From positions 1 to 31,751 of the forward strand of contig JAUWBH010000056.1 of NCBI GenBank assembly GCA_030605085.1: DNA of 31,751 nt, read 5' to 3'. A program made the position numbers and the translations under genes. The notes below the pieces were generated by a model. It was not told the DNA's origin. It worked only from the letters and a program-made list of their open reading frames with translations, and searched no databases. This stretch comes from Promethearchaeota archaeon. Its GTDB lineage: Archaea > Asgardarchaeota > Lokiarchaeia > Sigynarchaeales > SOKP01. Below, one piece after another: positions 15,480 to 23,831 of the stretch. The stretch's first letter is position 1; each line of letters opens with the position of its first letter.

Positions 15480-17138
15480 TTGGAAGCCTTGATACTTAGT
15501 CGATTTGATCCAATATATGGTCCAAAAATATTCTTAAAAGCACCAAAAGATTTAACCGAAAATAAAATAAAAGACATTCCCTCTTTAATGGAACTTCGCC
15601 CGAAAGGTGTTTTTATTTATATATTTGAGGAATTAAAAACCGCTAATCTCTTTTTTAAAGTACCTAGTGAGCATGCAAGAGGAGGAAATGAATCATTTCT
15701 AATTTCAATAATTACAGATATTAATAGCGATCTAAAACTAACATTGGCACGAGAATTGCTTGAAAGTTTTGCTAAAGAACTTATAAATCTTGAAGATGCT
15801 TTCAAAGCGTTTGATATGGAATCGAAAGACTATAAAGGAGATCCTAATAAACTACGAGATATTGAAAGCTTATTTTTTTCATTTTTTAAATCGATTAAAC
15901 CGGCAATTAAAACAATAGAAATGGCTGAATATCGATATCAGGCATTGTTTAAAGCAGCGCGTGATGCAATTTTAATAATCGATCGTAACTTAGGAATTAT
16001 TATTGACGCAAACGAGGAAGCTGAGAACTTGTTTGATCAACCCCGTGAAGATATTATTGGGCTTCATTCTTCTCAGCTTAAAATGTTTAATCAAGAAATC
16101 TTAGATCCAATGAATTTAAGGATGGAAAACTCTCCCCTTTTCAAAAAATTGAGAAGGTTGAACGGAAGAACTGCGTATATGGAAGTAAGTAGAAACGAAA
16201 TTCAATATCTGGATTTAATACAAGTTATCTTCCACGATATCACCGAATTAAAAATTGCAGAACAAAAACTTAAAACTCACGCTAAAAACATCGAGATTTT
16301 AAATCAGATCATCACTCTTGCAAACCAAGCCGAGAATTTATTCAAATATTTAGATAAAGTATTAGACTCTATAATTGGATTCTTAAATCTTGATGGATGT
16401 TGTATATATTTAATTGATAATTTTAAAAAAAAAGCCCATATTAAAGCTCATAAAGGGTTTCCTTCTAATTTTATCGAAAATAATAGAGTGTTAATAATAG
16501 AGCAAAATCCCTACAGAATTATTTTTTTAAATGGAGTAGCACTCTTTAACGACAATTTTCCTGAAATGGTTAGAGAATTATTAAAAGGAACTGAATTTAT
16601 TTCTGCTGCGATCGTTCCTTTATTTTCAAAGTTTGAGATTATTGGAGCAATCTTTATGGTTTTAAGAAATCAAAGGCTTTTTTCAATTGAGGAAAAGGAT
16701 TTGCTTATTTCAATTATTTTAGAAATAGGCACCGCAATAGAAAAGATGAAAAATGCAGAGTTTTTACTACAAAGTGAAGTTAGAAATAATATTTTACTTA
16801 ATCACCTCCTCAATTACATACCCTATTCGATTTTTCGAATATCAAAAAAGGGAAGAATTTTAGATATAAAATTAGCTAAAAAAATAGAAAAAATCTTTAA
16901 TGATGAGATATCACTAGAAAATTTATTAGGTAAAAATATAAGAGATTTTTTGCCATTAGAAGTTGCGGAAAAATTAAAGAATCACATAGAACAAGCTCTT
17001 GAAAAAAACGAATCAAACACTATGAAGTTTATTTTACCTGTGAGAGATGAAAAAGTTATTTTTAAAGCAGAGATAATTCCTATTGGAGAAAAAGAAGTCT
17101 TAACTTTTCTTAAAAATGTTTCAAGAATCTTTAATTAA
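15480..17138 (+). CDS. Longin-like/PAS/GAF/PAS sensor protein
   Basis: 552 aa, cytoplasmic, no kinase domain. Residues 1-130 look like a longin domain: the first strand EALILSRFDPIYGPKIFLKAP has the FDPxxGP turn also seen in NPRL2/folliculin-type longins, and is followed by GVFIYIFEEL, a strand pair and a long helix (RELLESFAKELINLEDAF). A PAS domain follows (about 150-262, RYQALFKAARDAILIIDRN...VIFHDITELKIAEQ), then a GAF domain (about 275-425, including LDGCCIYLIDN and ISAAIVPLFSKFEIIGAIFMVL), and a last, weaker PAS (about 435-552). The output must go through protein contacts, since there is no HATPase or receiver. The TTG start sits behind GTGGTAAAT. It is convergent with the longin-Arf GTPase gene and overlaps it by 8 nt. 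Confidence 0.75.
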   Translation: MEALILSRFDPIYGPKIFLKAPKDLTENKIKDIPSLMELRPKGVFIYIFEELKTANLFFKVPSEHARGGNESFLISIITDINSDLKLTLARELLESFAKELINLEDAFKAFDMESKDYKGDPNKLRDIESLFFSFFKSIKPAIKTIEMAEYRYQALFKAARDAILIIDRNLGIIIDANEEAENLFDQPREDIIGLHSSQLKMFNQEILDPMNLRMENSPLFKKLRRLNGRTAYMEVSRNEIQYLDLIQVIFHDITELKIAEQKLKTHAKNIEILNQIITLANQAENLFKYLDKVLDSIIGFLNLDGCCIYLIDNFKKKAHIKAHKGFPSNFIENNRVLIIEQNPYRIIFLNGVALFNDNFPEMVRELLKGTEFISAAIVPLFSKFEIIGAIFMVLRNQRLFSIEEKDLLISIILEIGTAIEKMKNAEFLLQSEVRNNILLNHLLNYIPYSIFRISKKGRILDIKLAKKIEKIFNDEISLENLLGKNIRDFLPLEVAEKLKNHIEQALEKNESNTMKFILPVRDEKVIFKAEIIPIGEKEVLTFLKNVSRIFN

Positions 17139-18174
17139 TATTCAAAATCTTTTTTAATTTACTAGCTTTCTCGTGAAATTGCAATCCAAGAGAATCATCA
17201 CCCAGCTCGATACAGAGATCCCTGATTTGTTCAAATAATATTATAGTTTGTTCAAATTCTCCTTGTTCTATGGCTTTTTGGGCTTCTTCAATCAGTCTAT
17301 CTCTTTTGAATAATGGCTTTAATAAAGGAGAGACTTCAGGATTCATATCTAAGACATCGGCAATAATTTGAAGCATTTTATTTTTATTTTCTGGATCTAT
17401 TGCGATCATTGCATAGGTTTTTAAACCAGTAATATCTTCTATGTGTTCAACTTTCGCAGCGTTTGGTAGATCTTGTTTATTTGCTAATATTGCCGTACGA
17501 GCAAAGGGAGCTTCCTCATTTATTAACTCTATGAAATATTTGCTTTTTTCAACATTTTCCAAAGCTGAATCCGTAATTAAAAGCACTGCGTCACTACCCC
17601 TTATAAATTTATTCCAGAGAAAACTGAATTGTTCTTGACCGGCAAAGTCCCACAGAGAGAATTGAAGTTTTCCAATTTTAATTGTTGCAATGTCTCCCGT
17701 GATTGTAGGAATGTGTGTCATAGGAATTTCTTCAGATTTTATTAATTTCGTTATCGTAGTTTTTCCAACTCCAGAAAATCCTATTAAAGAGATTTTAGGC
17801 CTTAAGCTTCTATGAATAGCATCAATAGTAGGATTTATAACTTCAAATATCGAAGAGTGTGTATTATTTGTGATAATTTCACCAAATAAATTTAAAAATT
17901 CTTTCTTTAATTTGTGTAACTCTAATTTGATGTCTTCAAAATCGTCAGTTAATCCATTAATAAACAAAAAAAGCAGATTTGAACTTTTTTCTGCTGTATA
18001 CGATACTTTATACTTAAAAAAATCGTAAGTGTTAATTTGACTTCCTACTGACGAAAATGCTTGTTGCTTTATATAGGGATATATATTATTAAAAAGGGAA
18101 ATATCTAAACCTTTGGCAAAATTTCTTTGGTACAAAATATTATCGTTTAAGATTATATACACTTGCCTTAGCAT
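17131..18174 (-). CDS. Longin-Arf-like small GTPase fusion with helical tail
   Basis: 347 aa. Residues 1-110 look like a longin domain (VYIILNDNILYQRNFAKGLD, then a helix, paired strands and a long C-terminal helix). A complete Ras-superfamily G domain follows at about 126-280: G1 GFSGVGKTT (132-140), G2 T157, G3 WDFAGQE (175-181) and G4 NKQD (232-235, in NKQDLPNA, an Arf-family signature). The tail (about 285-347) is helical, perhaps one TPR-like repeat. No N-terminal myristoylation site, because the longin part replaces the Arf amphipathic helix. Second gene of an operon: it starts 20 bp after the Rag-like gene. Probably a GTP switch tied to a membrane or protein platform. Confidence 0.85.
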   Translation of the reverse strand: MLRQVYIILNDNILYQRNFAKGLDISLFNNIYPYIKQQAFSSVGSQINTYDFFKYKVSYTAEKSSNLLFLFINGLTDDFEDIKLELHKLKKEFLNLFGEIITNNTHSSIFEVINPTIDAIHRSLRPKISLIGFSGVGKTTITKLIKSEEIPMTHIPTITGDIATIKIGKLQFSLWDFAGQEQFSFLWNKFIRGSDAVLLITDSALENVEKSKYFIELINEEAPFARTAILANKQDLPNAAKVEHIEDITGLKTYAMIAIDPENKNKMLQIIADVLDMNPEVSPLLKPLFKRDRLIEEAQKAIEQGEFEQTIILFEQIRDLCIELGDDSLGLQFHEKASKLKKILNIN

Positions 18175-18194
18175 AATATTTATCCCTTTTATTT

Positions 18195-19112
18195 TTATTT
18201 ATAATGATGACTAAGCTCAATCTTTAATTTGTCCATTAAGCTATCTAAATCATTTTTACCTATAGTTTCAGAAAGAAAGATTGCAGTTTTAAGATTTGAA
18301 TGAAAATCGCTTATATTATCGATTATTAAATATAAAACTTTTGATCCTAAGTCTATTAAATTAAGGTTGTTATCAATTGATGATGTAGCTTCAAAAGAAT
18401 GGCTTAAATAGTTGATTTTCTCATGTAATTGATGTAATAAACTTATATCAAAGTCATTAGTCATTTCTTGGATTATAATGTTATTACCTTGATTAGTGAT
18501 TAAACAAATTGTTCTAGATAAATCAATAATAATTTGATTAACAATATCCTTCAATTTTGAAATTTCCGGAGAGAAACCACTTAGAGTATCAGATAATGCG
18601 TTATATATACTGTAAATTAAATCTGGGTGTAAGCTTGTAAAATAAATGGGTAATTCAACTGGTAAAGTTAGTTTATTTGTAATTTGAGTTTTAAGAAAAT
18701 TAAGCTTACTTCTAATTTTTTGATCTATTAAATCAATTTTATGTAAATATAAATAAATTTTAGCTCTATACTTACTTTCATTAATTTTATAAATTTTTTT
18801 AATATCTTCAACAATTTCTTGAGGTTTTGTTATCCAAATAGCGTAATCAAAAATATATATAATTATATTCGTATCTTCAAAAATTTGCGTTTGTTTATCC
18901 TCGTCCTCCAATAATATTGGCATAGATTGTCCTGGCGTATCAACTAGACTTATTTTTATGTCCATAAACTCGTGGACTGAATATTTTGTACCAATAGTAG
19001 CTTCAAGTGGGAAAAGCACTAATTCGTTCGGATTTTCTCCCTCAAAAACGACTTTTTTAATGGTTGTTTTCCCCATGCTTGGCTTTCCTATAAGAATAAC
19101 TTTTGTCGCCAT
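18195..19112 (-). CDS. Rag/Gtr-like GTPase with C-terminal roadblock-like domain
   Basis: 305 aa. G1 is GKPSMGKTT (9-17), the G2 threonine is T39 (EATIG), G3 is DTPGQ (58-62) and G4 is HKID (124-127). The HKxD variant, the spacing to IFEDTNIIIYIFDY and the KKVVFEG segment after the P-loop are features of Rag/Gtr GTPases rather than Ras, Rab or Arf. Residues about 185-300 (SRTICLITNQGNNIIIQEM and the following helices and strands) fit a roadblock-like fold, which Rag proteins also carry at the C-terminus. First gene of a two-gene operon with the longin-Arf fusion. Eukaryotic Rags relay amino-acid status at lysosomes. The archaeal function is not known to me. Confidence 0.8.
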   Translation of the reverse strand: MATKVILIGKPSMGKTTIKKVVFEGENPNELVLFPLEATIGTKYSVHEFMDIKISLVDTPGQSMPILLEDEDKQTQIFEDTNIIIYIFDYAIWITKPQEIVEDIKKIYKINESKYRAKIYLYLHKIDLIDQKIRSKLNFLKTQITNKLTLPVELPIYFTSLHPDLIYSIYNALSDTLSGFSPEISKLKDIVNQIIIDLSRTICLITNQGNNIIIQEMTNDFDISLLHQLHEKINYLSHSFEATSSIDNNLNLIDLGSKVLYLIIDNISDFHSNLKTAIFLSETIGKNDLDSLMDKLKIELSHHYK

Positions 19113-19252
19113 ATACCGTAAACCTTCTTTAATTTGTCTTTAAATTTAATCCTTTAAATAAAAAACTAGCATTACTGTAAAGAAATAAAAAAATTCCTAT
19201 ATATAAACTTGCATAAAATGTCAAATGTTAAAAAATAAAAAGAAACGATATT

Positions 19253-19921
19253 CTATATCAAATCGCCGCTCTCATCTATTTTTACAGCGCCATTTTGGAA
19301 CATTCTGTACATTTCATATTTCTCTTCAAAAACACGATCGATCTCATCGAGTGGCAAATCAGCGTGAACTCCTCTGTCGTAGACATATTCTCCAAAACGA
19401 TTGCCATGGTTATCGTAAGGAGGAAAAAAAGCATCGTTTTCGCCATCAAATTCACACATCGGTAAGAATCCACCCTTTATTGCAGTTTCTTTATCAAATG
19501 AAGGAGTTAGCTTTACCCATTTATTATTTAAATAAACCTCCGAATAGCCGTGGTAGTACATAACGTTTGTTCCCATGAAATCAATAATTTTTTGGGAAAT
19601 TTTGTGATTAATCAAATCACATAAGTGAATACGGGCTGGAATTCCAACCGCTCTGGCTAATGATGATAATAATATGCTTTTTGATACGCAAAAGCCTTGC
19701 TGTTTATGTAATATCTTACTTGCTTTAAAATTATTGACGATTTTTGGCACAAAGAGCCTCATATTATATTTAATTTCGTCCCTAACCCAATAAAACAAAG
19801 AAATTGCCTTTTCAACATCGTTATTTAAGCCTTTTGTAATTTCTAAAGCTTTTTGTTTTACTTTAGATTTATTAAAATCAAAAAATTTTGTCGATTGTAA
19901 ATATAATTCTATACCTTCCAT
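19253..19921 (-). CDS. Transglutaminase-like protein, paralogue 4
   Basis: 222 aa, with the same triad as the tandem copies: Cys in QGFCVSKSILL, His in YYHGYSEVYL and Asp in LTPSFDKETAI. The stretch from KETAIKGGFLPMCEF to GEYVYDRGVHADLPLD is nearly identical to paralogue 1, 7 kb away, which indicates a fairly recent duplication followed by separation by the TnpB element and the GTPase block. The C-terminal tail (YRMFQNGAVKIDESGDLI) is unique. Function unknown. Confidence 0.82.
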   Translation of the reverse strand: MEGIELYLQSTKFFDFNKSKVKQKALEITKGLNNDVEKAISLFYWVRDEIKYNMRLFVPKIVNNFKASKILHKQQGFCVSKSILLSSLARAVGIPARIHLCDLINHKISQKIIDFMGTNVMYYHGYSEVYLNNKWVKLTPSFDKETAIKGGFLPMCEFDGENDAFFPPYDNHGNRFGEYVYDRGVHADLPLDEIDRVFEEKYEMYRMFQNGAVKIDESGDLI

Positions 19922-20102
19922 ACTTTTGAAAATTATGTTTGTTTTAAAACCTTTACTTTTATAGTTTAACCTTAAAATAAATCATTAGCTACTTAATTCG
20001 AGTACGGGAACTTTACCTCAGCATCTCATTAAATAAAAAACTCAAATAAATTATTGACTTAATTGAATTAATTTTTAATAATAATGTTGGTTACTTTTAA
20101 TT

Positions 20103-20348
20103 ATGAGAAAAAAATTAACTCCTAAAGAAATTAAGCAGTATAAAAGCCGACAAATTAGCAGGCTAGTAGTAGCTGCGAAAAAAGCAAAAGATAGTGGAGG
20201 AAAGCCATTTATTTTTCATTTTCTAACAACTTTAAAATGTAATTGTAATTGTGAAAGTTGTTTTTGGAAGGATAATTCAGTTAAAAATGAATATATGCGT
20301 AGGGCTCAAATTGAAAGACTTAGAAAATACAATTACCCTGACATTTGA
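20103..20348 (+). pseudogene. Truncated radical SAM protein (N-terminal fragment)
   Basis: 81 aa ending in a TGA. It includes FIFHFLTTLKCNCNCESCFW, the strand and CxxxCxxC cluster motif that opens radical SAM barrels, after a basic helical leader. Family members are 300 aa or longer, so the barrel is missing. The frame breaks just before a zone of other gene remnants (20417-20672), which suggests loss by rearrangement. It might still be expressed as a small cysteine peptide, but a remnant is more likely. Confidence 0.65.
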
Positions 20349-20416
20349 GAAAAAATAAATGAAATTTAAAATTTTGCTATTCTTTTTTCATTGTTGATTA
20401 ATATTTCTTAATTACC

Positions 20417-20533
20417 TCACTCCCAAAAATTGAATTTTCCTCGACTTAATATACATTTAGGATCGAGTGTTTTCTTAATTGATTTCATAAATTTGTAATA
20501 TTCAGATGAATACCCTCCAACATCAACCATTAT
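20417..20533 (-). pseudogene. C-terminal remnant of an FAD-linked oxidase
   Basis: Read on the minus strand this gives MVDVGGYSSEYYKFMKSIKK, then TLDPKCILSRGKFNFWE and a stop. It matches the last 38 residues of the intact gene next door (20673-22205), and the DNA is similar too. Homology ends abruptly just before the 24-bp palindrome. This is the leftover of another copy. Confidence 0.8.
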
Positions 20534-20548
20534 TCCTTACATTTTCAG

Positions 20549-20572
20549 CCAAGTATGCATATGCATACTTGG
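20549..20572. repeat. 24-bp perfect palindrome
   Basis: CCAAGTATGCAT followed directly by its exact reverse complement ATGCATACTTGG. It lies at the breakpoint between the oxidase remnant and a 100-bp stretch (20573-20672) with no recognisable gene. Confidence 0.85.
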
Positions 20573-20672
20573 TTTGTTAAAATGGTACGATCTAAAGGGG
20601 GAGAAAAAGCATGCGATGCTCATCAAGTTAAAGGATATGGGTCCATGAGAATATGATTGCGGTCAAAAAAGC

Positions 20673-22205
20673 TTATTCTGTGCCCCAAAAATTGAATTTT
20701 CCTCGACTTAAGATACACTTAGGATCTAAAGTCATTTTAATTGCTTTCATAAAATTATAATATTCAGATGGATACCCTCCAATATCGACCATTACACGAG
20801 ATAGAAAATCACCCATCATCCCAAAATTAACTCCCCATTTAGTAATTAGTCTTTCAAGCAACGATTTCCAAAGTTTTAAATTAATTTCATCTATAATTTC
20901 ATGTATTTCACCATTATAATAACTTGGAAAACTATTAAAACCGCATGAAACTCCTACCTGATGACCGTCCTCTAATATTATTGGACCACTCCCAGATATT
21001 GGACGCATATTAGTAATTTCCATAATCTTTTTCATATCTTCAGAATGTTCCATATCCCATTGATCTATATCACTTAGAAGATCTGGAAAAGTATTTATAG
21101 GAACACTACATTCTGCTGTCAATGGTTCGTAAGCAGGTGTTATACCCCATAAATTATGATAAAATTGCCAATGCCCTTGTTCAGTATAATACCATTTAGC
21201 TATATTTCCATCAGAAGTTTCTTCACCTAGATCTTCACATTTATTATTACTTACAATGATATTATCCAATTGTTTAACTTTTTCTTCTAATTCTGCTTCC
21301 GAATTGGCCTCGACAATATAAAAAAAGATGGCTCTTTTTCTCTTCAAATTATCCCACATTGGAAATAATCCCTCTTGACATCCAAATCTCACATTAAGTT
21401 CAATAAGAAAAATAACATCATAAACTTCAAGACCTTTCTGTCGAATTTCTGAATATATATTAGCAGCAATTTTCTCAGACTTTCGAGGCATTAAAAAAGT
21501 CTTATAATTAGCAAAATGAGGCTTTGGAAATATTTGTAATGAAACCTTCGTCTTAACTCCCATAATTCCGTTATCACCACAAAAAAGCCCTGCTAAGTCA
21601 GGACCATTACCGAATCTATTAAACGGATATTTTGAAAACTTATTAGCTTGGGATCCTGTCTGGATAATTTCTCCAGTTGGTAAGACTACTTCTAGAGACA
21701 CTAGATGATTTGTGCAAGAGCCATATTTGGCACTTCCACCACCTCCAGCTGAATGATGAGAGATACCCCCTGCCACAGACGCAGTCATTCCTGACCCTGG
21801 ACCCATACATCCAGTATAAAGACCGTAGTGACATAGATATTCATTTAGTTTTCCCCATGAAATTCCCGCCTCCACGGTAACTACGAGATTGTCCTCATCT
21901 AAATTTAAAATATTATTCATTCTTTTCATGTCAAGAACAATTCCACCATCACCAATCGGTTTGCTGCCGCCAAATTCACAATCTCCCCCTCCCCTAGGGG
22001 TAATAGGGATATTCTCTTGATTTGCTACTTTGAGAATTTCTGATATTTCCTTGGCATCTTTAGGTCTTATGACTATATCCGGCACGCCTTGTAAAACGGG
22101 ATCGACATTTCTTGAATATGCGTGACGAACAATTAAACTATCTGAGATATACTTTTTTGAAACTATATTTTCTAATTTTTGATATGCTGTAGGCATTTTA
22201 ATCAA
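20673..22205 (-). CDS. FAD-linked oxidase/dehydrogenase, GlcD/VAO type (copy A)
   Basis: 510 aa. The N-terminal PCMH-type FAD domain runs from VPDIVIRPKDAKEISEIL (about 40) through PRGGG (about 70), GPGSGMTASVAGGISHHSAGGGG (about 140-160) and LVSLEVVLPTGEIIQTGSQA. The C-terminal substrate domain ends LDPKCILSRGKFNF, as in VAO/4-cresol dehydrogenase and glycolate/lactate dehydrogenase-like enzymes. It oxidises a hydroxy acid or similar substrate with FAD; the substrate cannot be read. It lies 47 bp downstream of the HdrD/GlcF-like gene, which would take its electrons. Very similar to copy B at 25081-26604. Confidence 0.85.
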   Translation of the reverse strand: MIKMPTAYQKLENIVSKKYISDSLIVRHAYSRNVDPVLQGVPDIVIRPKDAKEISEILKVANQENIPITPRGGGDCEFGGSKPIGDGGIVLDMKRMNNILNLDEDNLVVTVEAGISWGKLNEYLCHYGLYTGCMGPGSGMTASVAGGISHHSAGGGGSAKYGSCTNHLVSLEVVLPTGEIIQTGSQANKFSKYPFNRFGNGPDLAGLFCGDNGIMGVKTKVSLQIFPKPHFANYKTFLMPRKSEKIAANIYSEIRQKGLEVYDVIFLIELNVRFGCQEGLFPMWDNLKRKRAIFFYIVEANSEAELEEKVKQLDNIIVSNNKCEDLGEETSDGNIAKWYYTEQGHWQFYHNLWGITPAYEPLTAECSVPINTFPDLLSDIDQWDMEHSEDMKKIMEITNMRPISGSGPIILEDGHQVGVSCGFNSFPSYYNGEIHEIIDEINLKLWKSLLERLITKWGVNFGMMGDFLSRVMVDIGGYPSEYYNFMKAIKMTLDPKCILSRGKFNFWGTE

Positions 22206-22252
22206 TTATTTTATATTTATGAATTAAATTCTAAATAAAAATTAAAATTTAA

Positions 22253-23437
22253 TTAGATTTTTGATGCTATAAAGTCAATAACATCAATAACTTGAATTCT
22301 TTCTTTGATTTCAGGTTCCATTTCTTCACACGCGTCTCTGAAATTCCCGATGCAGAAGGGACAACTAGTTGTTAATATATCTGCTCCAGATTCTACTGCC
22401 TCTCTAATTCTTTCTTTCGAAATATCTTTTGCCAAATCCGGAAATTGGCTTTTAACTCCACCTCCAGCTCCGCAACACCAAGCGTGTTTACGATTTCTTT
22501 TCATTTCAATTAATTCAACACCCGGAATCTTCGCCACTACTTCTCGGGGTATCTCATATAAATCCATGTGCCTTCCAAGATGACAAGGATCGTGGTAAGT
22601 CACCTTTACTTGCTCTGTTTTACCAGAATCAAAATGTATTTTATTATTATTTATTAAATAGACTAAAATTTCTGTAATATGTTTTACATCAAAGGGTATA
22701 TCTTCTCCTAATAACTCCGGATAATCCTTTTTTAGAGTACGATAACAGCCCGCACACGCAGTAAATACTGTTTGAGCGCCCATATTCTTGAGAACATCTA
22801 TATTATGTTTCATAAGATCTTCGACAGAATTATACTCGCCTATACGAGCTCCAATAGAGCCACAACACCATTCGTCCTTCGATAAGGCAATTTCCATACC
22901 TCCTGCATTCAATAGTTTCATCATATTCTTCAAGGTATCTTGTTGTCTTAACGGCATTGTACATCCAGCAAAAAATACAAAATCCCCTTTATCCTTAATA
23001 TTTGGAAATTCGGAAGCCCACGCAAATTTCTTAGCAATATCCTCACCATAAGGATTTTTCATCGCATCATTCTTCATGTAATCAACTAAATTTCCATGCC
23101 TTTCGAGTGGGGCAAATCCCGCTTCGACTAAATCTTTTCTCAGAGCATCCCATACTTTATAATGATCAATCCATTTCGATGTATTAAGGACAAGATTCTC
23201 ATTATGGGTTTCATGACATACTTCATTACAATTAGCGCATTCCGTGCATTGATATACAAATTCTGCCAATTCTCTGCTTAATGGTAATTTACCCTCTAAC
23301 ACACTCTTGAGAACATTCATTCTACCACGTGAGAAGTAAATCTCAAAACCCTCCTCATCCTTAGCTTCTTTTACTGGACATGTCAGATATCGTCCGACAG
23401 CACCTCTTATGGCGTAGCCACAATCTCCGCATCCCAA
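22253..23437 (-). CDS. HdrD/GlcF-like Fe-S protein (copy A), N-terminus interrupted
   Basis: At least 394 aa. It has a ferredoxin-like part with CGDCG...TCP and QCTECANCNEVCH for two [4Fe-4S] clusters, then two CCG domains (FFAGCTMP, WCCGSIG, ACAGC; and YHDPCHLGRH, WCCGAGGG, SCPFC), as in heterodisulfide reductase subunit D and glycolate oxidase GlcF. It should transfer electrons from the FAD subunit to a disulfide, quinone or other acceptor. The first cluster lacks its first cysteine if translation begins at 23437. That cysteine (MSCI) is encoded upstream in 23482-23550, separated by 65 nt with stops and a frame change. No ribosome binding site precedes the ATG at 23437. Confidence 0.8.
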   Translation of the reverse strand: MGCGDCGYAIRGAVGRYLTCPVKEAKDEEGFEIYFSRGRMNVLKSVLEGKLPLSRELAEFVYQCTECANCNEVCHETHNENLVLNTSKWIDHYKVWDALRKDLVEAGFAPLERHGNLVDYMKNDAMKNPYGEDIAKKFAWASEFPNIKDKGDFVFFAGCTMPLRQQDTLKNMMKLLNAGGMEIALSKDEWCCGSIGARIGEYNSVEDLMKHNIDVLKNMGAQTVFTACAGCYRTLKKDYPELLGEDIPFDVKHITEILVYLINNNKIHFDSGKTEQVKVTYHDPCHLGRHMDLYEIPREVVAKIPGVELIEMKRNRKHAWCCGAGGGVKSQFPDLAKDISKERIREAVESGADILTTSCPFCIGNFRDACEEMEPEIKERIQVIDVIDFIASKI

Positions 23438-23441
23438 TCAG

Positions 23442-23465
23442 GGTTAATGAGTTATTTCATTAACC
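23442..23465. repeat. 9-bp hairpin inside the copy A interruption
   Basis: GGTTAATGA, loop GTTATT, TCATTAACC. It lies between the upstream MSCI segment and the CGDCG codons and is absent from copy B. Confidence 0.7.
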
Positions 23466-23481
23466 TTTCTGCGGTTAAGGA

Positions 23482-23550
23482 TCAATCCCATAAACCTATA
23501 CAGGACATTATGGCTTGCCATTGTTCTTTTAGATTTTTTAACTCTAACAT
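23482..23550 (-). other. Detached N-terminal segment of HdrD/GlcF-like copy A
   Basis: A 22-codon frame, MLELKNLKEQWQAIMSCIGL plus WD, ending in TGA. It matches the N-terminus of copy B (MTELENLKKEWEAIFSCI) and supplies the first cysteine of the CxxCxxC cluster motif. It could be exon 1 of an interrupted gene, a coupled leader peptide, or decay. Confidence 0.65.
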
Positions 23551-23708
23551 TTGAAAAACTTTTGATTTATTTATTACCTAATTATATTATTTTCTTTAAA
23601 ATAATTTAAAGTTAATCCTATAAATAGATATGGATTAAGTAAAAACATTAAATTAATGTGTTCTTACTTTTAAGAATTTAAATTAATCCAAAATACTATT
23701 TCTTTTCA

Positions 23709-23783
23709 TTATTTATGAACTATACTTTCTGAAATATACTTCTTTGAAACTATATTTTCTAATTTTTTATATAATGTTGGTAT
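23709..23783 (-). pseudogene. N-terminal remnant of an FAD-linked oxidase
   Basis: The minus-strand frame (I/M)PTLYKKLENIVSKKYISE, then SIVHK and a stop. It matches the N-terminus of the intact copies (MPTAYQKLENIVSKKYISDSLIVRH). The start ATG has become ATA. The rest of the gene is gone; copy A of the pair begins 160 bp further on. The remaining 23551-23831 sequence shows nothing else. Confidence 0.8.
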
Positions 23784-23831
23784 GTTAATTAGATTTACAC
23801 ATATTAACTTTAAAAAAAATATAAAAAAGAT

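Noticed and set aside
19225..19563. 112-codon plus-strand ORF
   Set aside because: Antisense to transglutaminase paralogue 4, whose catalytic motifs are clear on the other strand.
20590..20664. Short plus-strand frame MVRSKGGEKACDAHQVKGYG...
   Set aside because: Only about 24 codons, no family recognised, in a zone of decayed genes.
23482..23484. TGA in the copy A HdrD leader as selenocysteine
   Set aside because: A TAA follows shortly in the same frame and the frame differs from that of the main protein, so reading TGA as Sec does not restore the gene.
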